A stretch of DNA of 12,547 bases from Christensenellaceae bacterium (GTDB taxonomy: Bacteria > Bacillota > Clostridia > Christensenellales > DTU072). A program made the translations under genes and the position numbers. Numbering within the stretch: the stretch's first letter is position 1; each line of letters starts with the position of its first letter. Positions 6,301 to 12,547 of this stretch are shown here, one piece after another. The notes below the pieces were generated by a model, which did not search any database, was not told where the DNA came from, and worked only from the letters and a program-made list of their open reading frames with translations. The stretch spans positions 1-12,547 of the forward strand of contig JAISKW010000124.1 of assembly GCA_031260775.1 (NCBI GenBank), in the 5' to 3' direction.

Positions 6301-9300
6301 TGTGTCGCCGTATGTTTCGGGCATAACGCCTCTAATCGAAACTGTGATTGTTTGTTCCGCCGCTAAGCCGTCTACCGTATATGAATACAAGCCATATTCA
6401 AAATTTTCGCCTTGCATAATCCGTACAAGCGTTTGCATACTGCCGTTTATCCACAATTCGTAGCTTAATACCTCGCCTTCGGGTAGATTGTCGGACCCGG
6501 CGTCCGTCAATATAGGTGCCCAGTACACCGTTACGCTTGATGAGGTAAGCTCCTCATGGTCGAAAGCGGGTGCGTGCGGCCATTTAAGGAGTTCAACCGC
6601 TCCCGTTGTTAAGGAGTGATATACCCACTCTCCCGGCACTTCAAAGTAGTTCCAAACGCGGATACGGAATATATAACGGGTGCTTTCGGCTAAACCGGTA
6701 AACATATACGATTGCGCAACCCCGACATTAAGATTTGTGACATTATTAAGATTTGCAAAATTAGCCGCCGCATCTCCTGAATCCGTTTCCTCGATATACT
6801 GTATTTCACGGTAAAGTATAGGTGAACCGCCGTCGTTCATAGGAGGTAACCAATACAAATAAATACTGTCATCGCCGTACGCCGTGCCGGTAAGACCTCT
6901 GACCGTGCCCGGCTTGCCGGCTACCTCTCCGGGAGTTGCGGTAACCGCCACCTCGTAACCCGCGTCGTCTGCATCAGCGGATTCCCAATCCGAACCGCCT
7001 GCGTAGCCGCCCGTTTTTACATAGAATGTGTATGGTGTGCCGTTATTTAAATCCACGAACAAAATTTGGTGCGAAAGCTTTGAGGTGTCGTGTAAAACAC
7101 GCGTCCAGTTCTGTCTGTCGTCGGATATAAAATACACGATTACGTCCGCTTCGGGGTCGTATGTGCCAAAGTTCTCGGGCGTTGTAAAGCGGATTAACAC
7201 GGTTCCGTCGCCTTGTTCGGTCAAAACGTAACGGGGCGGAGCCGGTTGCAATTCGGGTGTGCTGTACGTTCCGACAGTATTTATCGGTAACACCTCGAAC
7301 GTTGCTATTTCACCCTTTTTGCCGTTCGTTCCTACCGCGCGCAAGGATACTATGTTCGGAATATTATGCTGAACGTTTTCGGTATCAGTGCCGCCTAAAT
7401 CGTTCGTTATATTGTAGGCATAGATTGTAACAGTCCTTATATTGCCTCCGCCGGGTATAACGTTCCAATACGGGTTGTCGTCGATTGAGAACTCGTAATG
7501 GTCAATAAGCGAGAACCCTTCGTTCTGCACGCCGTGCCAACGAAGCGTTAACTCGTCACCGTCCGTTGAGGCGGGTAAAATGTAGAACTCCGCGGGGCGC
7601 GAAGGAATGTCATTTAGCCATATTCGGGTGGTTGACAGCATGTGGAAGTTAATGCTTGCGCGTACTACTCCCTTGTTACTGCTGAACATTATCGAATGCG
7701 TTGAAACGGTGCCGGTATCGGTGTCCTTATCGAGCCACAATACGGCGGCGATTCCGCGCTCAACGGCTCTGCCGATAAACCCGACGTCGAATCCGCTCAG
7801 TGAACGTGCAGGCGCGCGGTAATTCGTATTTACTTGAATCCCTGCCGTCACGTCGGGAATCTTGAATACCGTAGCATAGCCGTCCGCAAGCGTAATCCCG
7901 GCAATTTCCTCACCGACAAGCACCGCGGCGACCGGCACTCCTCCGTTCCCGTCAACCGCATTTTGAACGGAATTACCCACGGCGTACACCGAACCGCCTT
8001 TCAATATTATTTGCGCCGCGGCACCCGATTCCGCGTTTGAGCCGTGTCCGATGTCGTATTCGCCCGCGCCGTTTGCAACTACCCATGAGTAGTCAAATGT
8101 CACATGAATATCTCCGTCGCTTTCATATCCGCCGCCGATTGCCGCCGCTTGCGTGCCACCCTCCGCAATGACAATCGCGTAATATGTGCCTACATTCGCC
8201 GCCGCGCCGATATGAATATAATGTGTGTTAAATGTCGAGTCGAACACGCCGCCGTAGCCGCCGCCTATACCCGCGCCATAGTAGCCGCCCGTAGCCGTTA
8301 CGCGGACGTTTCCGTTAATGTTAATGTCGCCGCCGATTGCGTAGCCGTAACTGCCGCCTATACCCGCCGCGCCGAAGCTTTCGGCTCTTGCATCGAGCAG
8401 CAAGCCGTACTCGCCCGCAGTTATTGTAATGTTACCCGACGCCGAATCCGCGCCGCCTATAGCCGCGCCGTTGCCTTTGCCTATAACCGTTAATTCATGC
8501 GCCTCAGCCGATTTTGAGCCGAGATTGCCGCTTGTTATTGTAATGCTTGCATTGTCTGCCGAAGGAACTAATATACCCGCGCCGCCGCTTTTGCTTGCCT
8601 CTAATTTATTAACGCCGTTTACCCGTAATTCAACGCTTGCGCCGGCTCTTATCGTTATAGCCGAGTTATCCTCGCCGCTTACTTCGGGCGCGCTTTCGTA
8701 ATCCAACCACCCCGAAAGGGAATCGGGTTTGACGTTTACATTAGAAATGTTTAATTTAATTTGTAAATAATCGGGGTCAACGGTTATATATTCCTTCTTC
8801 AAAACGACGATTCTCTTGTTGTCGGTAAGACCGTTCACAAAAACTTGTTGCGTTGCCGTACTCAAGTTCGTTTGTAAACCGAAGTTTAACCCCTCGATTT
8901 CAAAATATGAACCTCCCGAACCGTAGTAAACCAAATACAGAATATCCGCTACATCCTCGTCGTAAATGTAAATTTCGTTGCCGTTTACGGCGTATTTCGC
9001 GTAAAGAGTCATGTTACCCGTCGAGCCTTTCGCAATTTCCTCAATCCGGTTGCCCGAAAATTCAGGGTTATCCCAGTAGCCTAAGCCGGTATAGCCGTTA
9101 CGGTACGGTATGTTAATGCCGAACGTGCTTGTGAAAATCGTGTATGTTGTACGGTTTGAACTATATCCGCCGTTATCGACATAGGTTATCGCATACTCCG
9201 CTATTTCATACTTCATAAACAGCTCGATTTCGCCGCTTGCCGAACCCGAGGCGGTGATTACGGTTACCTTATTCTTATAATCGCTGTCGGTATACCAGCC

Positions 9301-12300
9301 ATCAAATATATGTCCGTCCCCGACAGGTTCGATTAGCGTTAATGTACCGCCGTTTACATCGCCGTAGAGATATTCTAAATTACCCGCGACCGCTGCGAAA
9401 TATTCGGTGAAATAATGATACGTTACATGCGCGTAAGATTTTGAGGTTATCTCCATCATGCCGCTGCGGCTTTCGTAGCTGCCGTCGGAGGCAATAAATG
9501 TCCACGGATACAGATATACGCCCTCGATTAGTCTGATACCACCCGTCAGCGAAAGCGTGCCGAATTCGGAAACGTCGCCTAAAACGGTGTCGCGGATATA
9601 TAAATCACTCGTTGAGCCGTGCGCGTAAATGCTGGTAGGCGAGTAAACCTCCAAGTTATCGAAGTCCAGAACTTTACGGATATTTACAACTTCAACGGGA
9701 GGCAACAGCAATGAAACATTACCCGCTTTGTCTTTTGCCCAAACGTAGTAAGTACCCGCGCCTAATTCCACGGTGTTAACACCGAGGACTGCCGCTGTCC
9801 AGCGACCATCGCTGGATTCGGGCTTTACCGGGGTTGTCTTTTCGATAATATAGGACACCGTACGGTATTCCGATTTATATGCCGAAGCGTAACTTTCGGT
9901 GATAGTAAAGCTTACATGCTTATCCGTATAGGTTAATTCCGTGCCCTCCAGTACTGAAACCGCACTTACGACGGGGGCGGTTGAGTCGATAAAATCAATC
10001 AAAATAGGGGCGGCGGTTGACACCGTACCCACGAGGTTTTTAACCTTAATGTTGTAACTTCCGCTTGCATTTACAATAAAGGTATCGGATGTTTGCCAAG
10101 TCGTGCCGCCGTTAAGACTGTATAAATAGCCTTCGGAGGTGCCTTTACTTGTGATAACAATAAGCAACTCTCCCGAAGATATAGGCGAGGTATACGGGTC
10201 AAGCGGATATTCCGGCCCGGGGGTATCGGTATAAATGCGTCGGTTTTCAACTCTGACGTTAAAGGTAATCGGTTCGTCGTCAACCCTTAAAACCGAGAAC
10301 GGACGCGAATAGGTATTGCCGAAAACATCGGAAGCCTCTATCACATACGCACCTAAACCTAGCGCCTCAACAGCCGAGTGGGTGTTACTATCCGCAATCC
10401 TCTCCGCATCGCCGCTCACTACTTCGACATTGATATGGTCAACATCCTGATAAATTACATACGAAACGGCGTTCACATCGGTAAATGTAAATGTGACGTC
10501 CTTAGGCGCGTTCGTCCAAACGGTAGCATCGGTAACGACCGCCGTTATTGTCGGGCTTGTGGTATCGGCAAGCGTTGATGTGTAGGTTTGCTTTGCAATG
10601 TTATCCGCCGCATCGCGAACCCATACCGAAACTCTTTGCCTCTCGTTTGTAAATGTAAATGTGTTTACCGCGCCCCATGTTGCGCCGCCGTTGAAGCTGT
10701 ACGCCGTTGTCGCAAGGTCAATATCCGTTGAAGTGACCGTTAACACGGCAGTTTCGGGAGTATCCCCGGAGAGTGCCTCGTCAAGCGTGAATACGGGGGC
10801 AACCGAGTCAATCGGACCGGCGACGAACGCATAGTATCCGCTTGTTCCGCTAATCGTAGTCGCGCCCGCGATATCCATAATGAACAGATAATAGTTCACA
10901 CTTCCCGCATTGTTCGCCGTAATGCTGCCCCTTAATAATGCCGTGGTTTTGCCCGAAATAGCATCGCCGTAGTCGTCAACATATTTCCAATCGTTTGAGG
11001 TTCTTGCCGGAACGCTTGTCGTTGTCAAAACGGCGTACGCTAACATGGTGTCCAAATCGCCTATTGTCGCGCTGAAATCGCGGTGGTTTACCGCTCCCGG
11101 CGTATTGTCAATTACAAATCCCGTAACCGTTGCGGGGTTTGAAGAACTCCCCGAACCGGTAACGACAACCTCCTTACCCGAAGAGTTGTGGTTGCCCGCG
11201 CCGTCCTCCGCCCAAAGGTAGATTGTTTGACCGTTAGTGCCGTATGCCGGTAAACCCGAAACGGACGCGCCGGGTACGGGTACGGGAATCATTTTGCTTG
11301 CATCGTAGTCGTTGACGGTCGTAAAACCGTATTTAGCAACCAAACTGCCGCCCGCGTCGGACGCCGCAAAGGTTACCGCATAGTTACTCGAGCTTGCCGC
11401 GCCGATTACGGGGGGTGTTTTGTCGATTTGAACGACGGTGAGAGGATAGGCGTTTGAAATTCTCCCCGAGGCATCCTTTGCCCAGACATAATAAGTGCCG
11501 TTAGAGGATGCTTTCGCCTCGCTGTCCCAGCCGACCGCACCTACGGACGGGGTTGCGCTGTTCGTGCTTACGAAATATACACAAAGCGTATCGTCGTCTT
11601 CGCGCCCGGTGGTTGCTAAATCCAATGTTACGGTTATAGGTTTATCGACATTCGACCATGGAACTTCCGCCGTTGCTTCTATAATGTACGGCGCAACAGT
11701 ATCGCACTTATCGACTACCAAAACGAATGGTTCGGGATTATAAGTGCCGAGTTCCGTGTAGGCGTACACATAATAAGTGCCGGGCAAAAGGCTATTGACA
11801 ATCCCCTCGCCGCCAACAATCGAAACCGCATCGCCGGCATCGTACGCGCCGAATAAATCGTAATCGGCAATGATAAAATCTCTAAGTCCGACAAAACCCT
11901 CAAGGTTACTGTCGGACAAAACAAAGCCGAATTTTGCATTCTTAGTTGCCTCTTGCACCCAATCCGCATCGAATTCCGCCAAAGATATTACGGGGTAGGC
12001 ATGCGTAATAACGACCGTTATTTCGGGGTCGGTAAGCGAAGCCGGATAAATATTATTCGCACGGTCGGTCAAGCGTAAAAACAACGGATACGCGCCGTCC
12101 GCCGCAAATGTAACGGTATAAACGCCTCCGATGGGGTATATAACCGTCCATGACGATTTATCGATGCTGTATTCAACCTTAGCGATTCCGCTGCCTCCTA
12201 AGTTATCCTCGGCGACGAACGAAACCGAATACGGTTCGTCGGTATAAACAACCGTGCCCGCGCCAACAATAACGGGTTGTAAAGGAATAACATTATCCTT

Positions 12301-12547
12301 AAATATTTTAATTTGAACAATGCTCCCGACATTCCCGACATTATCGATTTGACGGAAGTAAACCTCCGAAGATGCGGAAATTTCAATTCCTTGAACATAA
12401 GGAGTCCATACGCCGTCGTCAATCCTGTACTCTATATTTGAAACACCCGAAGCGTTACCGGTGGCAAACGCCGCTTCCTGATTTTGAGTGGCCAAAATAA
12501 GAACCGTACTGTTTGTAATATACTCGAAGTCCGAAAGCCTGCTGTCG
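3361..12547 (-). CDS. Giant modular surface protein, at least 3061 residues, C-terminal membrane anchor (5' end off the right edge)
   Basis: The frame is open from the right edge to TAG at 3363-3361. The first complete codon is GAC at 12546-12544, and residues are numbered from it. An in-frame TTG at 12495 is an ordinary Leu codon (context STVLILATQNQ), so no start is visible. Modules in order (approximate residues): ten Ig-like modules, 1-950; two InlB-type repeats, 1033-1186; Gly-rich IGGG segment, 1286-1530; fibronectin-III-like modules, 1650-2190; MBG-like region, 2191-2543; bacterial Ig-like pair, 2544-2710; three InlB-type repeats, 2713-2921; Ig-like module, 2922-3009; transmembrane helix, 3034-3055; tail HEKRNN. 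I counted only six Cys, as expected for an exported protein of an anaerobe. No LPXTG, SLH, choline-binding or catalytic domain is recognised. It is probably an extracellular stalk or adhesin fixed in the membrane; the ligand is unknown. Confidence 0.9.
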   Translation of the reverse strand, partial: DSRLSDFEYITNSTVLILATQNQEAAFATGNASGVSNIEYRIDDGVWTPYVQGIEISASSEVYFRQIDNVGNVGSIVQIKIFKDNVIPLQPVIVGAGTVVYTDEPYSVSFVAEDNLGGSGIAKVEYSIDKSSWTVIYPIGGVYTVTFAADGAYPLFLRLTDRANNIYPASLTDPEITVVITHAYPVISLAEFDADWVQEATKNAKFGFVLSDSNLEGFVGLRDFIIADYDLFGAYDAGDAVSIVGGEGIVNSLLPGTYYVYAYTELGTYNPEPFVLVVDKCDTVAPYIIEATAEVPWSNVDKPITVTLDLATTGREDDDTLCVYFVSTNSATPSVGAVGWDSEAKASSNGTYYVWAKDASGRISNAYPLTVVQIDKTPPVIGAASSSNYAVTFAASDAGGSLVAKYGFTTVNDYDASKMIPVPVPGASVSGLPAYGTNGQTIYLWAEDGAGNHNSSGKEVVVTGSGSSSNPATVTGFVIDNTPGAVNHRDFSATIGDLDTMLAYAVLTTTSVPARTSNDWKYVDDYGDAISGKTTALLRGSITANNAGSVNYYLFIMDIAGATTISGTSGYYAFVAGPIDSVAPVFTLDEALSGDTPETAVLTVTSTDIDLATTAYSFNGGATWGAVNTFTFTNERQRVSVWVRDAADNIAKQTYTSTLADTTSPTITAVVTDATVWTNAPKDVTFTFTDVNAVSYVIYQDVDHINVEVVSGDAERIADSNTHSAVEALGLGAYVIEASDVFGNTYSRPFSVLRVDDEPITFNVRVENRRIYTDTPGPEYPLDPYTSPISSGELLIVITSKGTSEGYLYSLNGGTTWQTSDTFIVNASGSYNIKVKNLVGTVSTAAPILIDFIDSTAPVVSAVSVLEGTELTYTDKHVSFTITESYASAYKSEYRTVSYIIEKTTPVKPESSDGRWTAAVLGVNTVELGAGTYYVWAKDKAGNVSLLLPPVEVVNIRKVLDFDNLEVYSPTSIYAHGSTSDLYIRDTVLGDVSEFGTLSLTGGIRLIEGVYLYPWTFIASDGSYESRSGMMEITSKSYAHVTYHYFTEYFAAVAGNLEYLYGDVNGGTLTLIEPVGDGHIFDGWYTDSDYKNKVTVITASGSASGEIELFMKYEIAEYAITYVDNGGYSSNRTTYTIFTSTFGINIPYRNGYTGLGYWDNPEFSGNRIEEIAKGSTGNMTLYAKYAVNGNEIYIYDEDVADILYLVYYGSGGSYFEIEGLNFGLQTNLSTATQQVFVNGLTDNKRIVVLKKEYITVDPDYLQIKLNISNVNVKPDSLSGWLDYESAPEVSGEDNSAITIRAGASVELRVNGVNKLEASKSGGAGILVPSADNASITITSGNLGSKSAEAHELTVIGKGNGAAIGGADSASGNITITAGEYGLLLDARAESFGAAGIGGSYGYAIGGDININGNVRVTATGGYYGAGIGGGYGGVFDSTFNTHYIHIGAAANVGTYYAIVIAEGGTQAAAIGGGYESDGDIHVTFDYSWVVANGAGEYDIGHGSNAESGAAAQIILKGGSVYAVGNSVQNAVDGNGGVPVAAVLVGEEIAGITLADGYATVFKIPDVTAGIQVNTNYRAPARSLSGFDVGFIGRAVERGIAAVLWLDKDTDTGTVSTHSIMFSSNKGVVRASINFHMLSTTRIWLNDIPSRPAEFYILPASTDGDELTLRWHGVQNEGFSLIDHYEFSIDDNPYWNVIPGGGNIRTVTIYAYNITNDLGGTDTENVQHNIPNIVSLRAVGTNGKKGEIATFEVLPINTVGTYSTPELQPAPPRYVLTEQGDGTVLIRFTTPENFGTYDPEADVIVYFISDDRQNWTRVLHDTSKLSHQILFVDLNNGTPYTFYVKTGGYAGGSDWESADADDAGYEVAVTATPGEVAGKPGTVRGLTGTAYGDDSIYLYWLPPMNDGGSPILYREIQYIEETDSGDAAANFANLNNVTNLNVGVAQSYMFTGLAESTRYIFRIRVWNYFEVPGEWVYHSLTTGAVELLKWPHAPAFDHEELTSSSVTVYWAPILTDAGSDNLPEGEVLSYELWINGSMQTLVRIMQGENFEYGLYSYTVDGLAAEQTITVSIRGVMPETYGDTTTREYTTNELTDAPSAPRYFTAKSLVPETGGVTLNWSIPLTGAVDGYRYLISETEDDATEFEFWVDYGATSVSEVGLELGMKYYVQLVAYNGYGNSGIVQISFTIPKKLTGITDGDLIVENIYYGTLLEEDTNPKFIANENVESYEYFYSANGENYYTIPETRLAAGGYTIKLVYCGKDGYAGGEIIKPFTVFPYVLTVEQFLDNMEGGELNSDGIHIDVTYDGDHAVISSSFDIFDDTIEFTILYKINNAFGTIVPISAGVYDLAVLFAGNANYTFATNTSFKLHILKRQVTPDYHFDIELTFDPYRIFNTYMSGIPFASDAYGVYYWFDTTGDLTFTPNCNQEYVVLYVLNPVMSANCEIASGESDRGAFTPVKYQLDLSSLITFSSSLPKAVKLSNGLPPIADYAIVPIPDANNKGTISWDLTLTPLSTAGTFYNWVWTPNQYDYYATINYAVAHGFIGNFTVTDKEVASVSALFVQNRVFFAGTSTATIQNYGTLTVTLLYNDGSSETTNDYSIAITTLDTAGVQSARVRYQGIPAEFNVFVTAIEVVGIEAAYTPDDGYIVYPNTQIAALKQRLTVWSVNNDGSTNLALDKEDFDVSGSLVPGNSVLSISYQGKYITSVTVPVVAITVTFNSNEGSIAPPVQTHSLGDFVTPVADPTRTYYRFDGWYNGNTLWNFATGNVTSDITLTAHWTRVYTVTVTNGSGAGSYVQGATVTIIPNAAPNGQRFKEWSVSGVTVTNLNNGTYSFTMPAANTAVTAVYEDIPAPVEIGIFTVNFTGFTGAYSVTVKDGEKVSRPSDPSLKGYTFIGWYAGSSAYNFNSVVTATLTLTAKFTVAEPNLALTIEERASGVRIITAFVVDKSPSITYNFQWYKETDGEWVEIDNEIEDVLVLTGEKIGGAYSCKVTAVDTASGATAEKAAGLSDSTLIIQDPGNGANTTFTIADILSKWYLWVALGVVLLGTVILVIVGIHEKRNN
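3382..3447 (-). other. C-terminal transmembrane anchor of the giant protein
   Basis: Codons 3447-3382 encode 22 residues, WYLWVALGVVLLGTVILVIVGI, uncharged throughout, followed by the short polar/basic tail HEKRNN and the stop. This predicts an N-out, C-in single helix. The residues before it (DPGNGANTTFTIADILSK) contain no LPXTG-like sorting motif, so the protein is expected to stay in the membrane and not be linked to peptidoglycan by sortase. Confidence 0.85.
3785..4410 (-). repeat. Second group of InlB-type repeats near the membrane anchor
   Basis: Three copies follow each other. Copy one (4410-4210) has VTFNSNEGS, YYRFDGWYNG and ends ITLTAHW. Copy two (4210-4005) is of the divergent type, with GATVTIIPNAAPNGQRFKEW and ending TAVTAVYED. 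Copy three (3975-3785) has KGYTFIGWYAGSSAYNF and ends LTLTAKFTV. The GW-Y and TLTAxW/F signatures make the family call firm. Their placement close to the anchor resembles wall-spanning stalk regions of Gram-positive surface proteins. Confidence 0.82.
4420..5975 (-). other. MBG-like and bacterial Ig-like region of the giant protein
   Basis: From about 5975 to 5400 two modules resemble MBG domains: one has AAGGYTIKLVYCGKDGYAGG, the other SAGVYDLAVLFAGNANYTF followed by LHILKR. A further stretch (about 5400-4920) ends with STAGTFYNWVWTPNQYDYY, again MBG-like; its first half (near 5340-5180), which holds two cysteines (PNCNQ, SANCE), I do not recognise. From about 4915 to 4420 two bacterial Ig-like (group 3/4) modules follow, with LTVTLLYNDGSSETTNDYS and LTVWSVNNDGSTNLAL, the usual 'behaviour of a sequence under a defined tonus' beta pattern with D-G-S turns. 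Confidence 0.6.
5980..7600 (-). repeat. About five fibronectin-III-like modules in the giant protein
   Basis: Successive modules start with a Pro-rich linker and a strand ending in W: PSRPAEFYILPAS...LTLRW (about 7600), QPAPPRYVLTE...VLIRF (7260), GKPGTVRGLTGT...IYLYWLPP (6920), WPHAPAFDHEELTSSSVTVYW (6580) and DAPSAPRYFTAKS...VTLNWSIP (6265). Modules two, three and five also have the typical Y-x-F/V strand near the end (GTPYTFYVKT, STRYIFRIRVWN, GMKYYVQLVAYNGYGNSG). The order L-x-W then Y-x-(F/V)-x-(V/A)-x-A/N-N is the fibronectin type III pattern. They probably act as spacers or weak carbohydrate/protein contacts. Confidence 0.75.
7960..8690 (-). repeat. Gly-rich GAGIGGG segment, likely beta-solenoid, in the giant protein
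   Basis: About 245 residues (1286-1530) repeat a short unit: AAIGGADSASGNITITAG, then AAGIGGSYGYAIGGDINING, GAGIGGGYGG, AAAIGGGYESDGDIHV and finally DIGHGSNAESGAA followed by IILKGGSVYA. Each turn pairs a Gly-rich G-A-x-I-G-G-x corner with a strand of alternating I/V/T/N (ITITAG, ININGNVRVTATGG). This is the pattern of a parallel beta-helix, and similar segments are known to me from surface proteins of gut Clostridia. No catalytic residues can be assigned. It is the only non-Ig-like fold in the visible stalk and so a candidate functional head or binding face. Confidence 0.65.
8990..9450 (-). repeat. Two InlB-type (Listeria-Bacteroides) repeats in the giant protein
   Basis: The first copy (about 9450-9200) shows GHIFDGWYTDSDYKNKV and ends ELFMKYE. 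The second (about 9195-8990) shows ITYVDNGGY, then RNGYTGLGYWDNPEFSG and ends LYAKYAV. The pattern GY/F-x-GW/Y-x(1-3)-D/NP-x-F followed by T/ELxAxY is the InlB B-repeat (Flg_new) signature, a small beta-grasp-like module common in Gram-positive surface proteins. They join the Ig array to the Gly-rich segment. Confidence 0.8.
9690..12420 (-). repeat. Array of about ten Ig-like modules in the giant protein
   Basis: Eight modules begin with a linker of the type D-x-x-x-P: DNVIP, DTVAP, DKTPP, DNTPG, DSVAP, DTTSP, DDEP and DSTAP, at about 12300, 11713, 11431, 11113, 10817, 10572, 10289 and 9994. One further boundary without it lies at about 12008 (THAYPVI). Spacing is 245-318 nt, about 95 residues. 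Modules end in a conserved strand seen ten times, for example RQIDNVGNVGS, WAKDASGRIS, WAEDGAGNH, WVRDAADNI, EASDVFGN and WAKDKAGNVS. Several also carry a YSxxGGxTW-like turn (YSFNGGATW, YSLNGGTTW). This fits bacterial Ig-like folds (Big_3 or similar). At DNA level the copies are well diverged, so the array is old and not a recent slippage product. Confidence 0.82.

Noticed and set aside
8100..8470. Short GC-rich direct repeats (gccgccg type) as a CRISPR or satellite
   Set aside because: They follow codon periodicity of the Gly/Ala-rich protein segment and have neither constant repeat length nor unique spacers.
8104..8493. A 129-residue plus-strand frame rich in Ala, Arg and Tyr
   Set aside because: It is the antisense image of the GAGIGGG repeat codons; its apparent repeats come from that. 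It has no ribosome binding site or family resemblance.
11759..11790. LPGTY as a sortase motif
   Set aside because: It lies inside an Ig-like module (LPGTYYVYAY), more than 2700 residues before the anchor helix, and is the module's G-T-Y-Y-V strand seen elsewhere as GTYYVWAKD.
12490..12495. TTG at 12495 as a start for the giant gene (3044-residue product)
   Set aside because: The frame stays open upstream to the window edge (reading DSRLSDFEYITNSTVLIL before it), there is no signal peptide after the TTG, and no Shine-Dalgarno precedes it. It is an internal Leu codon.

Overview
The window holds two transcriptional blocks, both on the minus strand, and no plus-strand gene that I can support. 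The left quarter (1-3118) is a tightly packed hexuronate-catabolism operon. The right three quarters (3361-12547) is one enormous open reading frame for a modular surface protein. Its N-terminus lies beyond the right edge of the window.

Reading in the direction of transcription (right to left), the giant gene ends at 3361 with a C-terminal membrane anchor. It is followed at once by an 81-nt imperfect hairpin (3280-3360) and then a compact intrinsic terminator (3187-3220). A good sigma-70/sigma-A type promoter (3125-3153) follows. It drives eda (KDPG aldolase), kdgK (2-keto-3-deoxygluconate kinase), uxaC (uronate isomerase) and uxuA (mannonate dehydratase, cut by the left edge). The two eda/kdgK and kdgK/uxaC junctions are TAATG stop-start overlaps, and uxaC/uxuA overlap by 29 nt, so the four proteins are probably translationally coupled. 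Together they convert glucuronate or galacturonate intermediates to pyruvate and glyceraldehyde-3-phosphate. The genes lie roughly in reverse order of the pathway. The fructuronate/tagaturonate reductase step (UxuB/UxaB), the transporter and the regulator are not in the window.

The giant protein has at least 3061 residues. In order it shows: about ten Ig-like modules of roughly 95 residues; two InlB-type (Listeria-Bacteroides) repeats; a Gly-rich GAGIGGG segment that looks like a beta-solenoid; about five fibronectin-III-like modules; MBG-like and bacterial Ig-like modules; three more InlB-type repeats; a last Ig-like module; and one C-terminal transmembrane helix with a short basic tail. It has no sortase motif. 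It is probably a long cell-surface stalk or adhesin.

The organism is most likely an uncultured Gram-positive gut-type anaerobe (Bacillota/Clostridia). This rests on the domain vocabulary (InlB repeats, MBG, IGGG segment), the single C-terminal anchor helix, only six cysteines in over 3000 residues, and intermediate GC content. It is an inference, not a taxonomic proof. No RNA gene, IS element, CRISPR array or integration site was seen.
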